Positions 36,263-45,398 of a stretch of 64,000 nt of DNA are shown one piece after another (the first letter of the stretch is position 1; each line of letters starts with the position of its first letter). Where the stretch lies: assembly GCF_002115755.1 (NCBI RefSeq), contig NZ_JFKA01000013.1:53760-117759 (forward strand), in the 5' to 3' direction. The DNA is from Thalassospira mesophila (lineage in GTDB: Bacteria; Pseudomonadota; Alphaproteobacteria; Rhodospirillales; Thalassospiraceae). The notes below the pieces were generated by a model, which did not search any database, was not told the origin of the DNA, and saw only the letters and a list, made by a program, of their open reading frames with translations. The translations under genes and the position numbers were made by a program.

Positions 36263-37162
36263 TTATTCGCCCTTGGTGCCACCTTCCGAAAGGCCGACGA
36301 CAAGCTTGCGCTGTACCAAAAGATAAAAAAGGACCACTGGTATCGTTACCAGAACGGCTCCCGCCAAAAGCATGCCCCAGGAATAGATATTGTCCTGGCC
36401 GATCCAGGTCGCCAAACCGAGCGGCAGAGTCTTTTTTGTTTCGGAGGACGTGAAAACGAGAGCAAAGAGAAACTCGTTCCAGGCGTGATTGAAGCTGAAG
36501 ACACCAACCGAAACGATCCCTGGCAAAGCCAACGGAACCGTAATCTTCATCATGGCCTGGAGCCGGGTACAGCCATCGATCATGGCGCTTTCTTCAAGAC
36601 TGACCGGGATTGCATTGAAATAAGACCGCATGAACCACAATGCCAACGGCAAGGTGAATGCAGTATTTGCGACAATGAGAGAAAACAGCGTATCCGCCAG
36701 ACCAAGCTTTACGACGTATATGTACAGCGGTAGCACGATCAATACTTCTGGCAGCATGTAGCAAACCAGAGCGATATTGGAAAATGCTCCGATCCCGAAA
36801 AATTTAAACCGGCTAAGGCTATAAGCCCCCAACCCACCGATCACCAGTGACGCGAAAGTCGCCCCCCCAGCCACGATCAAACTGTTCGCGAAATAGGTCA
36901 GGAAGTTGGTTTGAACAAACAGGTCTCTGTAATTCTGTAACGTCCATATCTGGGGCAAAAAAGTTGGGGGGACAGCATAAAGTTCGCCGCCTGGCTTAAA
37001 TGAACACAAAAGCATCCAGAACAACGGGAAACCGATTACCGAAACCGCAGTAAGGACCAAAAGATATGTCATTGCGCGGGTTGCCAGATATTGAACATCC
37101 GCCATTTCACGATTGCGACGCGGTGCCGCATCAGTAGTTGAGGCAGTAAACGTTGTAGTCAT
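36263..37162 (-). CDS. ABC transporter permease (MalG/UgpE type)
   Basis: A 299-residue inner-membrane permease with six segments and the EAA loop EESAMIDGCTRLQAMMKITVPL near residue 205. It is the second permease of a CUT1-type importer. The start at 37162 follows GGAGG and overlaps the upstream permease stop by 4 bp (ATGA). Confidence 0.9.
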   Translation of the reverse strand: MTTTFTASTTDAAPRRNREMADVQYLATRAMTYLLVLTAVSVIGFPLFWMLLCSFKPGGELYAVPPTFLPQIWTLQNYRDLFVQTNFLTYFANSLIVAGGATFASLVIGGLGAYSLSRFKFFGIGAFSNIALVCYMLPEVLIVLPLYIYVVKLGLADTLFSLIVANTAFTLPLALWFMRSYFNAIPVSLEESAMIDGCTRLQAMMKITVPLALPGIVSVGVFSFNHAWNEFLFALVFTSSETKKTLPLGLATWIGQDNIYSWGMLLAGAVLVTIPVVLFYLLVQRKLVVGLSEGGTKGE

Positions 37163-38055
37163 TGGCGGGCCTCCGCGCGTTTGATCAGAATGAAATATCC
37201 GCCAAGCAATATGCACAGAATGCCAAAGGTCAGAATCGCAACAGCAGCAGCGCGTCCGAATTCGAAATCGGAAAAGGCTTTAAGATAGACGAGAATGGGC
37301 AAGGTGGTGGTTGAGTCCAGTGGGCCGCCTCCGGTCATCAAATAGATGATCTCGAATTTATGGAAACTCCAAATCGTACGCAGCAAAGCTGTTAACAGAA
37401 AGACCGGCATCACATAAGGCAGGGTAATTCTCATAAACTGCTGAAACGGTGATGCCCCGTCAATTCTGGCGGCTTCATACTGTTCTTGAGGGATCGACTG
37501 CAAAATGCCCAAAAGAGCAATCACGGCGAAAGGAAAGAATTTCCAAACACCAACCATAATCACCGAGAACATCGCGAGAGACTGACTACTAAGCCACAGC
37601 AATGGCCCATCAATAATTCCAACGTCAATCAATACAGCATTGATAATGCCTACAATGTCATGAAACATATATCGCCATGTCATTACAGCAACCACGGTGG
37701 GAACCAGATAGGGTGCCAAAATTATTGCGCGAGCCGCCCCGCGAAACACAAAAGTTCTATTGAGCAATAATGCCAGGCCCAACCCAAGTACCATCTCGAT
37801 AGACACGCTACCAAATACCCAGACGAAAGTGTGCCAAAGGGCTGAATAAAATGTTGGGTCGCTCAGTGCCCAGATAAAATTGTCCAGACCGATAAACGGA
37901 CCAGATGTCTCACCCATGCCGATATCTTGCATCGAGGTCAGAAACACCGTCACAGTAGGGACGCCGGCCAACAAAAACAGAACGAAGGCACTCGGTGTGA
38001 GCGTTGCATAAGCCAGAAAGCGATCCCCGGAGAGGGAGTTGTGTGACTCAGCCAT
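37159..38055 (-). CDS. ABC transporter permease (MalF/UgpA type)
   Basis: A 298-residue six-segment permease with EAA loop EQYEAARIDGASPFQQFMRI. It pairs with the following permease to form the CUT1-type importer channel. It overlaps the ATPase gene by 8 bp upstream. Confidence 0.9.
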   Translation of the reverse strand: MAESHNSLSGDRFLAYATLTPSAFVLFLLAGVPTVTVFLTSMQDIGMGETSGPFIGLDNFIWALSDPTFYSALWHTFVWVFGSVSIEMVLGLGLALLLNRTFVFRGAARAIILAPYLVPTVVAVMTWRYMFHDIVGIINAVLIDVGIIDGPLLWLSSQSLAMFSVIMVGVWKFFPFAVIALLGILQSIPQEQYEAARIDGASPFQQFMRITLPYVMPVFLLTALLRTIWSFHKFEIIYLMTGGGPLDSTTTLPILVYLKAFSDFEFGRAAAVAILTFGILCILLGGYFILIKRAEARQ

Positions 38056-39112
38056 GAGCTGCTCTCCTCGCCATGATACCTTCTTCGTCCGTAGGAATCA
38101 GGGCCTTGCCACTACCGCTGTCGAAATAACGCAAATCAACATTCGCCACAGCAAATTTGGCCTCGGTACCGACAGTGGGCGAGTAATGAACACTTGACGG
38201 AATACGGGCAATCGCTGCGGTTTCAGGTAAAGTGCCCCCCACGGTCCCGTACAACAGTTGATCGCCCCCCAGATATTCGACACGATGCACCAAAAAGGAA
38301 ATACGGGTCGTCGCAATATCAGTCTGGAAATTAGTTTCCGGCAGAAACGTTTCAGGGCGGAATCCCAAGGTAACATTGCCGACACTAACCAGGTTCATCG
38401 GAGGAGACCCCATAAAAGTGGCAACGAAAGTGTCGGCTGGATACAGATAAACCTCCTCTGGCGTGCCCACCTGGCGTACAGTACCGGCATGCATGACGAC
38501 GATGCGATCCCCCAAGCCCATTGCTTCGACCTGGTCATGGGTTACGTAAATTGAGGTAACGCCAATCCGGTCCTGGAACTGCCGCAGTTCCTCCCGCGCG
38601 GAATGACGCAATTTCGCGTCAAGGTTCGACAAAGGTTCATCTAGCAAGAAGACATCCGGATCACGCACCAGCGAGCGCGCCAACGCGGTCCGTTGTCGTT
38701 CTCCGCCTGACATCTGCCGAGGCTTGCGATTTAGCATCCGCGTCAAGCCAACCAGTTCGGCTGCACTTCTCACTTTTTCATCAATTAACTTTTTTTCAAC
38801 TGATCGCACTCGTAGTGGAAAGGCGATGTTTTCATAAACCGTCAAATGCGGATAAAGCGCATAATTCTGGAACACCATCGCAATATTGCGTTCCTTGGGT
38901 TGAAGCCGGGTTGCCTTGCGCTCACCAATAAAAACATCGCCATAAGTGGGAAGTTCCAACCCCGCGATCATCCGCAATAGCGTACTTTTCCCACAGCCTG
39001 ACGGGCCAAGGAGAACCAGAAACTCGCCATCTTCAACAGTCAGATTAATATTGGAAACGGCGGTATGATCGGCAAACACCTTGCCGATATCTTTGATTTC
39101 AACTCGCGCCAT
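38048..39112 (-). CDS. ABC transporter ATPase (MalK/UgpC type)
   Basis: A 354-residue ATPase. Walker A is GPSGCGKST, the signature is [15 protein letters not shown], Walker B is [16 protein letters not shown] and the switch His is in [10 protein letters not shown]. The C-terminal ~120 residues hold the MalK-type TOBE/OB domain. The start at 39112 lies inside the 3' end of the lyase gene (14-bp overlap). Confidence 0.92.
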   Translation of the reverse strand: MARVEIKDIGKVFADHTAVSNINLTVEDGEFLVLLGPSGCGKSTLLRMIAGLELPTYGDVFIGERKATRLQPKERNIAMVFQNYALYPHLTVYENIAFPLRVRSVEKKLIDEKVRSAAELVGLTRMLNRKPRQMSGGERQRTALARSLVRDPDVFLLDEPLSNLDAKLRHSAREELRQFQDRIGVTSIYVTHDQVEAMGLGDRIVVMHAGTVRQVGTPEEVYLYPADTFVATFMGSPPMNLVSVGNVTLGFRPETFLPETNFQTDIATTRISFLVHRVEYLGGDQLLYGTVGGTLPETAAIARIPSSVHYSPTVGTEAKFAVANVDLRYFDSGSGKALIPTDEEGIMARRAAHG

Positions 39113-40676
39113 GATTCTCTCTTGTCGAATGAGGTAGAACATTCAAGCCGCTCGCAGTCAAAATCTTTTCGACCTCTGCGTTGAGCTTTTCCTGAGCATC
39201 TGAAATCCGTTTTCGAACGGAACCAATTCCGGTCAAATCCGCATTCAATGCCGCTTTACGATGAAGGATCATTTCCTCCATCCTCACCGGCGCAGGACCA
39301 CCCGTAACCGTGCGACTTTTTAAATTTTCCATTGGATTAAGGGCCTTGCGAATTTCCACTTCAGCAATGGAAAGTTTATGGCCAAACAAAGCCTCACACG
39401 CGTCATCAAGGTTGGTCGATGAAATATCCGTGGCAATGCGACCGGCTTCGATGGTTTCACGTACCACCCGGCCAACGACATTATGTGCCATTCGAAACGA
39501 CATACCCGTTTCCCGCACGATAATGTCGGCAAGCTCCGTCGCTGTGCCGAAACCTATTTCGGCGGACCGACGCATGGCTTCCGCCTTTACAGTAAGAGTC
39601 TGAATCGCCCCATCCAAAACCCGCAAGGCACGCGTTGTCCGGCCGACGATATCCATGGTCGGTGCATTGGCAGCCGTGACCCCATCATTGACATCTGCAA
39701 GGGCAGTGTTTTTTGACGCAGCTAATGCCATATTCAGCGTCCCAATGGTCATAGCCGCCACGGCTTTTACGTGTTCCAAAGCTTGAGGATTTTTCTTTTG
39801 CGGCATAATGCTGCTCACGCTGGAATAGGCATCATCCAGTTCAATAAAACCGAACTCCATCGTATTCCAGTTTTGTAAATCGGTTGCCATCCGAGAGACC
39901 CCAGTCATCATAATCGCCAGGGCCGCGTTAACTTCGTGCAAATCGTCGCGAATGGATACACCGTCATAGGCGATTTCAACCAGTTGGGCAAAGCCCAGCA
40001 AATTTGCTGTCCTCTCTCGGTCAATCGGAAACCCGGTTGTCGATAATGCTCCTGATCCAAGCGGACTTCTGTCACAGCAAGATAAAGCTTCACTTAGGCG
40101 GTGAAAATCACGACCGATCAAATCGCTTGCCGACAGTAAATAATACCCGAATGAAATCGGTTGGGCATGTTGGGTATGGGTATAGCCGGGCATCACCGTA
40201 TAAATATGCCGGGCGGCTACATCAATCAGCGTCGCACGCAATTGCCCCACAATATCAAGAAGTTCTAAAACATAGGCCCGAAGAGCCAGTCGCCATGAGG
40301 TCGTATGAAGATCATTACGACTACGTCCGGTATGGAGCCGTCCACCGATCTCAGGACCAAGCTGTTCAACGAGATAACGTTCGATATAAGAATAAAGATC
40401 TTCCTGCTGATCATCAATTTTCAGGGCTGTTACACCCGTTTTCTTCAGCTCACATAAAACCGCAAGAATACGAGCTATACTTTGCCGATCAACGATCCCG
40501 CATTCGGCCAACATCACCGCATGAGCGGCATGAATGCGCATTTCAGCTTCGAACTGGTAGCGGATCCCTGCCTCAACCGAAGGACGGAAATAAGAATCCA
40601 CCATAGCCTGGGCCGGGGGCGACTTGACGCGCTCGCGGATCGACACGACCGGGGATGCCGGTTGTTCCTTGGACAT
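39099..40676 (-). CDS. Argininosuccinate-lyase-like enzyme (aspartase/fumarase superfamily)
   Basis: A 525-residue C-N lyase, longer than ordinary ArgH (~460). Superfamily motifs are HTGRSRNDL near residue 110, GYTHTQHAQPISFGYY and the mobile signature loop SSIMPQKKNP near 288. True ArgH has Gln after SRND; here it is Leu, which suggests a different amine partner. The gene is embedded in an importer operon with a racemase-type enzyme and no arginine genes. EDDS lyase and related aminopolycarboxylate lyases are homologues with similar context, so a metallophore- or opine-like substrate is an option. The start at 40676 follows AGGAGAGG. Confidence 0.8.
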   Translation of the reverse strand: MSKEQPASPVVSIRERVKSPPAQAMVDSYFRPSVEAGIRYQFEAEMRIHAAHAVMLAECGIVDRQSIARILAVLCELKKTGVTALKIDDQQEDLYSYIERYLVEQLGPEIGGRLHTGRSRNDLHTTSWRLALRAYVLELLDIVGQLRATLIDVAARHIYTVMPGYTHTQHAQPISFGYYLLSASDLIGRDFHRLSEALSCCDRSPLGSGALSTTGFPIDRERTANLLGFAQLVEIAYDGVSIRDDLHEVNAALAIMMTGVSRMATDLQNWNTMEFGFIELDDAYSSVSSIMPQKKNPQALEHVKAVAAMTIGTLNMALAASKNTALADVNDGVTAANAPTMDIVGRTTRALRVLDGAIQTLTVKAEAMRRSAEIGFGTATELADIIVRETGMSFRMAHNVVGRVVRETIEAGRIATDISSTNLDDACEALFGHKLSIAEVEIRKALNPMENLKSRTVTGGPAPVRMEEMILHRKAALNADLTGIGSVRKRISDAQEKLNAEVEKILTASGLNVLPHSTRENHGAS

Positions 40677-40748
40677 AAACCTCTCCTGAAGAAAAGTCCG
40701 CGTGGACAGACATACGCCTGTGCGCACGCGGACTGGTATCGTTGCATT

Positions 40749-42083
40749 TTATTTTTTGAGATTATCTACAATATCTTGCATGCGTTTCTGGCCCCACGCA
40801 GCGGCGTCTTCCGGGGTCTCGTCCTGGAAAACGACGCGCTGAACAACTTCGGCCGGAATGCCACGGGCAACAATTGATCCGATATAGGGATTGATCACAC
40901 CCGACCGAATAACTTTACCATCCTTAAACTGCGCACCTGCTTCAGATTCAAAATCTAGCGAATTTGACGTATCAAAGGCGATACGGGCAATTTCTTCGCG
41001 CCCCTTCAAGCTGGCCGCACCGTCTTTTATGACCTCTTCCTGTACGTCTTTAAGAGGCGGGATCAGATGCGGGTGAACCGTTAGTGAAAACTCTTTCAAA
41101 CGATCACCTGAAACGATGAATTTTAGAAATTTGCGCGCCGCGTCAATGTTTTTCGCCCCTACGGCCTCGGAAGAAAGCGCAAAGCTATTGGCATTAACGA
41201 ATTTGACGCCAACACCACTGGGCCCGGCTGGCAGTGCAGCAGCACTGGTTTCGTCAAACAACTTTGGTGTGGTTAATGCCGCGTTGGCTATCAGGCGGGA
41301 TGCATAAATATCGAGCCCGACTTTACCGGTCATATAGACATTGATCATATCGCCATAGGAATACGAACCAATGCCTTTAGGGGAATATTGTGCCATCCTT
41401 TTAAGAAAGGCCAAGGCCTTGATCGTACCGGGATTATCGAAGGTAACGTTCAGATCCTTGTCAAAATAGGTTCCCCCGGCGCTCCATATCAGATGTGAAA
41501 GGAAAATACTGGTCATCCGGTTTTTCCCGGCCGGGAAAATAAAACCGTAATTACCATCTCCCGTTAAGGCTTTTGCATCCGCTTCCAGATCGGTCCAGTT
41601 TTTCGGGGTCGATAACCCCTTAGCTTTCAACAAGTCATCACGTTGCCAAAGAACACTGAAATTCCCTAGAGAATAGGGAACGTCATAGACTTTGCCGTCC
41701 ACCGGCACCAGGGAACCCGGGAGATAGTCATCACGCCCGATTTCATCAATCATGTCATCAAGCGGTACCAGATACCCCTTATTGGCAAACAAAAAGCGTT
41801 CTTCTGGCAGAATCTTGAAAATTTCCGGCATCGTTTTGCTGTTGACAGCCGCCAGGACCTTTTGCAGACGGCCGTCGGTGCTAACGGCCTCCATCGCGAT
41901 TTTAATGTCGGGGTTTTGAGCCTCGAATTCGTTGATCGCTTTATTGTAAAATTCGATGCTGGGTGGGTCAGTCTCGTTATGCAAAAAACGAACTGTTTTA
42001 ACTTGGGCCATGGCTGGCAATGAAAGCAGGCACACTGCAACGCCAGCAACAATGGTGGCGCAAGGTATTTTTCGTAGAAACAT
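40749..42083 (-). CDS. ABC transporter extracellular solute-binding protein (family 1)
   Basis: A 444-residue periplasmic receptor with a signal peptide ending LPAMAQ. The family 1 binding-protein pattern includes FEAQNPDIKIAMEAV, the PEIFKILPEERF strand and WTDLEADAKAL. It captures the substrate for the permease pair downstream. The start at 42083 follows GGAGGA; the frame upstream is open but has no signal sequence. It is the first gene of the operon, divergent from the LysR gene. Confidence 0.92.
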   Translation of the reverse strand: MFLRKIPCATIVAGVAVCLLSLPAMAQVKTVRFLHNETDPPSIEFYNKAINEFEAQNPDIKIAMEAVSTDGRLQKVLAAVNSKTMPEIFKILPEERFLFANKGYLVPLDDMIDEIGRDDYLPGSLVPVDGKVYDVPYSLGNFSVLWQRDDLLKAKGLSTPKNWTDLEADAKALTGDGNYGFIFPAGKNRMTSIFLSHLIWSAGGTYFDKDLNVTFDNPGTIKALAFLKRMAQYSPKGIGSYSYGDMINVYMTGKVGLDIYASRLIANAALTTPKLFDETSAAALPAGPSGVGVKFVNANSFALSSEAVGAKNIDAARKFLKFIVSGDRLKEFSLTVHPHLIPPLKDVQEEVIKDGAASLKGREEIARIAFDTSNSLDFESEAGAQFKDGKVIRSGVINPYIGSIVARGIPAEVVQRVVFQDETPEDAAAWGQKRMQDIVDNLKK

Positions 42084-42238
42084 TTGGTTTTCCTCCCAAT
42101 GAAATTGGTCGCCGCCCAACTTCCTCTCTTGCGGAGGACTTTCGCGAAGTGCGGCAGATAAAATCCTAATCCGCTCTTCCGTCATTCGTCCAGTATATGT
42201 TATATATATCGGATATTCATTTCACGAATAGGAAAATA
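42084..42238. promoter_or_regulatory. Divergent promoter region between the binding-protein and LysR genes
   Basis: The AT-rich stretch includes ATTC-N7-GAAT (near 42216-42230), an imperfect LysR-type dyad, and a TATA-rich run at 42195-42212. The LysR product probably binds here to switch the importer operon. The assignment is by position and pattern only. Confidence 0.4.
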
Positions 42239-43156
42239 ATGGATCTCGCAGCATTGCGGGTATTTGTCCGCGCATCAGATATGAGGAGCTTCAGCAAAGC
42301 AGCAGTGTCCCTCGGGCTAACGCAACCTACAGTTAGTCGCATCATTGGTGAACTCGAAGCGGAGTGGGACGGCTCCTTATTCTACAGAACCGGCCGGGGT
42401 GTTACCTTGTCGGAGCTGGGGACGGAAGCCGTTTCCCGTGCACGATTTCTTTTACGTGAAGCCGAACAAATTACCGAAGATATCAAAGCGCACAGCCGCC
42501 TTCCAAGCGGAGATGTCGCTGTCGGTTTACCCCCTTCAATAGTGGGTCCAACAGTCTCCGAACTTGTCAATGAATTAAGGACCGACCTTCCTGGTATCAA
42601 ACTACAAATCTACGAAGGATTTAGCGATCAAATTGAGAGATGGTTAGCAGAAGGCACTATCGATATTGGAATTTATAGTAAATATCGTGAGGGTTTATAC
42701 GACAAGACGGAATTCTTACTTGAGTCACAGTTAGTTCTGGCAGGTTTATCAAAAGACTGGAACCTTCCCGAAGAAATAGATTTTGAACAATTATCTGAAT
42801 TCTCTCTTGTCCTACCTGCACATACCAATGGGTTGCGCGTCATCGTCGACAATATCGCGCGTCGAATGAAAGTCCGATTAAATGTCATTGCAAACGCTGA
42901 TTCTACAATCGTCCAAAAGGAACTGGCAGCACGGTGCGGATGTTTCATGATCAAAGCACCACATACGATTGCCGCTGAACAGCAACAAGGCTTATTTTGT
43001 AGCAGTGTGATTCGCAACCCTTTTATAAACCGCCATGTCGTGCTGGTCACCGGGCGAGAAAAGCCCCTAAATCGGGCAGGTCGAGAAGTCGCGGTACGAC
43101 TCACTAAAATATTACGCCAACTCCCCGCCATTTCCCCCCGAAACAAGAAACCCTAA
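42239..43156 (+). CDS. LysR-family transcriptional regulator
   Basis: A 305-residue LysR protein: N-terminal winged helix-turn-helix (MDLAALRVFVRASDMRSFSK, then LTQPTVSRIIGELE) and an effector-binding domain from about residue 90. The start at 42239 follows AGGAAAATA. It is divergent from the ABC importer/lyase/racemase operon and is its probable activator. Confidence 0.9.
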   Translation: MDLAALRVFVRASDMRSFSKAAVSLGLTQPTVSRIIGELEAEWDGSLFYRTGRGVTLSELGTEAVSRARFLLREAEQITEDIKAHSRLPSGDVAVGLPPSIVGPTVSELVNELRTDLPGIKLQIYEGFSDQIERWLAEGTIDIGIYSKYREGLYDKTEFLLESQLVLAGLSKDWNLPEEIDFEQLSEFSLVLPAHTNGLRVIVDNIARRMKVRLNVIANADSTIVQKELAARCGCFMIKAPHTIAAEQQQGLFCSSVIRNPFINRHVVLVTGREKPLNRAGREVAVRLTKILRQLPAISPRNKKP

Positions 43157-43677
43157 CCTCGGAAAACATCACGTAAATATTACTTTTTATTATTTTATAT
43201 TAATGTGAATCACAATTTTTTAAACAGAACCGATATAAAATATCTCCAATATTTCTCTACACTAAACAAAAAATCATCGATCATTGGTATGGCGGAGCAC
43301 AATATGTCATTCCCAATCATCTCGCGCAGGCTGACCCGCTTGTATTGCGGTTCGAGCGAAGAACACATGAACACCTGAAGGAAGGCTTTTCGCTACACGC
43401 TGCTTTGAGCACGAGTGCGCGTTCACTGTAGCGTTGGTGCCAGGCAATATTGGGGAGGTCGCCGCTCTTTTACTCCCAGAACTTGCGTGTTGAACACAGC
43501 CCTGTCTCTCCTGCAGGGCGGGCTGGACTTCAATTCCGCAGCCGCCGAAGTGGACTACATTGAGGGTGCCACGTTGGGTACTCTTTTGGGCCAGCGAACT
43601 GGTCGTGGTATGCGCAGCCTTCAGGCCCATCTTCGCTGATAGCAAACCTGCCATCTTGTGTTTCATCCAAAATGGGG
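43157..43677. other. Gene-poor stretch upstream of the MarR gene
   Basis: No supported gene. A minus-strand frame of 125 codons (43307-43684) has unnatural composition and no domain. The region may be degraded sequence; I see no transposase motif in it. Confidence 0.4.
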
Positions 43678-43706
43678 TTGACAAAATACATTGATATCAA
43701 TATTAA
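43678..43706 (+). promoter_or_regulatory. marR promoter with internal operator
   Basis: TTGACA (43678-43683) and TATTAA (43701-43706) are separated by exactly 17 bp. The spacer contains ATACATTGATATCAAT, the same core as in the palindrome at 44172-44209. Transcription from this promoter should begin near 43713, the A of the ATG, so the mRNA may be leaderless. Autorepression by the MarR product is the natural reading. Confidence 0.7.
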
Positions 43707-43712
43707 TCCTGT

Positions 43713-44165
43713 ATGGAAAACATTGACCCTTACCTTCGAGATATCGCAGAAGAAATAGGATCGACCTGTATTTGTATGGCAGTACAGCGCGCGGCGCGTG
43801 TCGTCGCCCGTCAGTTCGACGAGGCCTTCCGCGACCTTGGGATTAACAACTGGCAATTTTCGCTGCTTGTAGCGGTAGGACATTCCGAGCCAAAAGCAAT
43901 TGGTGCGCTGGCTGAACTACTCGATATTGACCAAACGACATTATCGTCAAATCTCAAGCTGCTTGAACGTCGGGAATTCCTTCAAGTCCAACGCAGCAAC
44001 ACGGATCGCCGCGTCAAACTGGTCGGCCTGACTAAGCAGGGCAGAGATTTAGTTGTAGAGGCCCTGCCACACTGGCGCAAGCTTAACCGAAAGATTAATA
44101 CTCGTATGAGCGATTTTCGCGGTGAAAACCTGCATCAGGAACTGGAGAAACTCGCCTCGGGCTAG
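43713..44165 (+). CDS. MarR-family repressor
   Basis: A 150-residue winged-helix regulator. The DNA-reading part is LAELLDIDQTTLSSNLKLLERR, followed by the wing VQRSNTDRRVKLVGLTKQG. It precedes an RND efflux pair and shares an operator core with it. It likely represses both until a toxic ligand binds. No ribosome site is visible before the ATG, in keeping with a leaderless start. Confidence 0.88.
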   Translation: MENIDPYLRDIAEEIGSTCICMAVQRAARVVARQFDEAFRDLGINNWQFSLLVAVGHSEPKAIGALAELLDIDQTTLSSNLKLLERREFLQVQRSNTDRRVKLVGLTKQGRDLVVEALPHWRKLNRKINTRMSDFRGENLHQELEKLASG

Positions 44166-44171
44166 TTCTTG

Positions 44172-44209
44172 TCCCGCCAAATACATTGATATCAATGTAT
44201 TTGGCGGGA
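44172..44209. promoter_or_regulatory. 38-bp perfect palindromic operator before the RND genes
   Basis: TCCCGCCAAATACATTGAT is followed directly by its exact complement, with no mismatch over 38 bp. The inner 16-18 bases match the operator in the marR promoter. It lies 6 bp after the marR stop codon. As RNA it could also fold into a strong hairpin and thus separate marR from efflux-gene transcription. Confidence 0.75.
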
Positions 44210-44309
44210 GGGGACCGAAGCACCGATGAAATCATCACGGCCTACTCATGGTGCATTACAGAAAAAGTATCTTCCTCTTTTTTACCGCCGACAGATGAGA
44301 ATTCCCTTT

Positions 44310-45398
44310 ATGAAAAAAATATCACGCTTTTTGATAGCAACCGCTGTTGCCGCGGTGTTGTTTTGCAACCGTGCGTCGGCTGCGGGGCCGGAAAGCTCGC
44401 ACGTAGAATCAACGCTGGTCCGAACAGCAGTTGTCACGCCGGCCGAAACTGCGGCGCGAGGGTTTACCGGCCTCGTTGCTGCTCGTGTCCAAAGCAATCT
44501 GGGCTTTCGCGTATCGGGCAAGATCGTCAAACGTTTTGTCGACGCTGGTGAAAAAGTCACCCGCGGCCAAGCCATGATGCAGCTCGACGCAAAAGACCTG
44601 AAATTACAACTTGTCGCCAAACAAAAAACCGTCGCAGCAGCCAGGGCTCTCGCTGTTCAGGCCAGAGCGGACGAGGTGCGATACCGTAAACTGGCAAAAG
44701 ATGGCTGGGCTACCCAGCAAAAATACGACCAAATTGTCGCTCAGCTTGATTCCGCCAATGCCAAACTCTCGGCTGCCGAAGCCGAAGCCGCCGTATCCCA
44801 AAACGAGGTAAATTACTCCGTTCTGCATGCCGATGTCGACGGAACCGTTGTAAATACTCTCGCCGAGCCGGGACAAGTTGTTACCGCGGGACAAACGGTT
44901 ATTGAGTTGGCCGAACGTGGCCCAAGGGAGGCCCTTCTGCATTTGCCAGAAACCTTGCGGCCAGACATTGGGTCCATGGCTATGGCACAACTTTATGGGA
45001 GCCAAACCACAATTCAGGTCAAGCTACGACAGCTTTCGGACGCGGCAGACCCCATCAGCCGAACCTACGAAGCCCGTTACGTACTAAGCGGTGATACGTC
45101 AACCGCACCGCTTGGGGCGACGATCAGGGTCTGGCTTAAAAATACTTCAAGTCAGCCTGTCTCGAAGATTCCCTTGGGGGCAATTTACGACGATGGTGAA
45201 AGAACCGGCGTCTGGATCATCGACAAGAAATCCATGAAGATATCATTTAAAAACATTATTTTGCAAGGGCTTGGCGCAGAGGACGCCTTTGTCACCGGCC
45301 TTGCCAACGGAACTATGATTGTCGCCCTTGGAGCACACACCCTTCATGAAGGCGAAACAATTCGTTTCAATCAGGAAAAGGTTGCCGCGAATGACTAA
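44310..45398 (+). CDS. RND efflux periplasmic adaptor (membrane fusion protein)
   Basis: A 362-residue HlyD/AcrA-type adaptor. The signal peptide is MKKISRFLIATAVAAVLF and ends near ASAA. The lipoyl halves are SNLGFRVSGKIVKRFVDAGE and VLHADVDGTVVNTLAEPGQ, separated by a coiled-coil hairpin of about 70 residues. It links the RND pump to an outer-membrane channel, which is not encoded here. Starts at 44226 and 44295 are also open, but only 44310 gives a clean signal sequence. It overlaps the pump gene by 8 bp. Confidence 0.88.
   Translation: MKKISRFLIATAVAAVLFCNRASAAGPESSHVESTLVRTAVVTPAETAARGFTGLVAARVQSNLGFRVSGKIVKRFVDAGEKVTRGQAMMQLDAKDLKLQLVAKQKTVAAARALAVQARADEVRYRKLAKDGWATQQKYDQIVAQLDSANAKLSAAEAEAAVSQNEVNYSVLHADVDGTVVNTLAEPGQVVTAGQTVIELAERGPREALLHLPETLRPDIGSMAMAQLYGSQTTIQVKLRQLSDAADPISRTYEARYVLSGDTSTAPLGATIRVWLKNTSSQPVSKIPLGAIYDDGERTGVWIIDKKSMKISFKNIILQGLGAEDAFVTGLANGTMIVALGAHTLHEGETIRFNQEKVAAND

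Noticed and set aside
39099..40676. Housekeeping ArgH of arginine synthesis
   Set aside because: It is longer, has SRNDL in place of SRNDQ and sits inside an ABC importer operon with no arginine genes.
43307..43684. Minus-strand 125-codon frame upstream of the MarR gene
   Set aside because: No domain, odd composition and it overlaps the marR promoter; kept only as unexplained sequence.
44185..44196. FNR/Nnr box in the RND operator (TTGATATCAA)
   Set aside because: The half-sites lack the four-base spacer of TTGAT-N4-ATCAA, and the same core sits in the marR promoter, so a MarR operator is the better reading.
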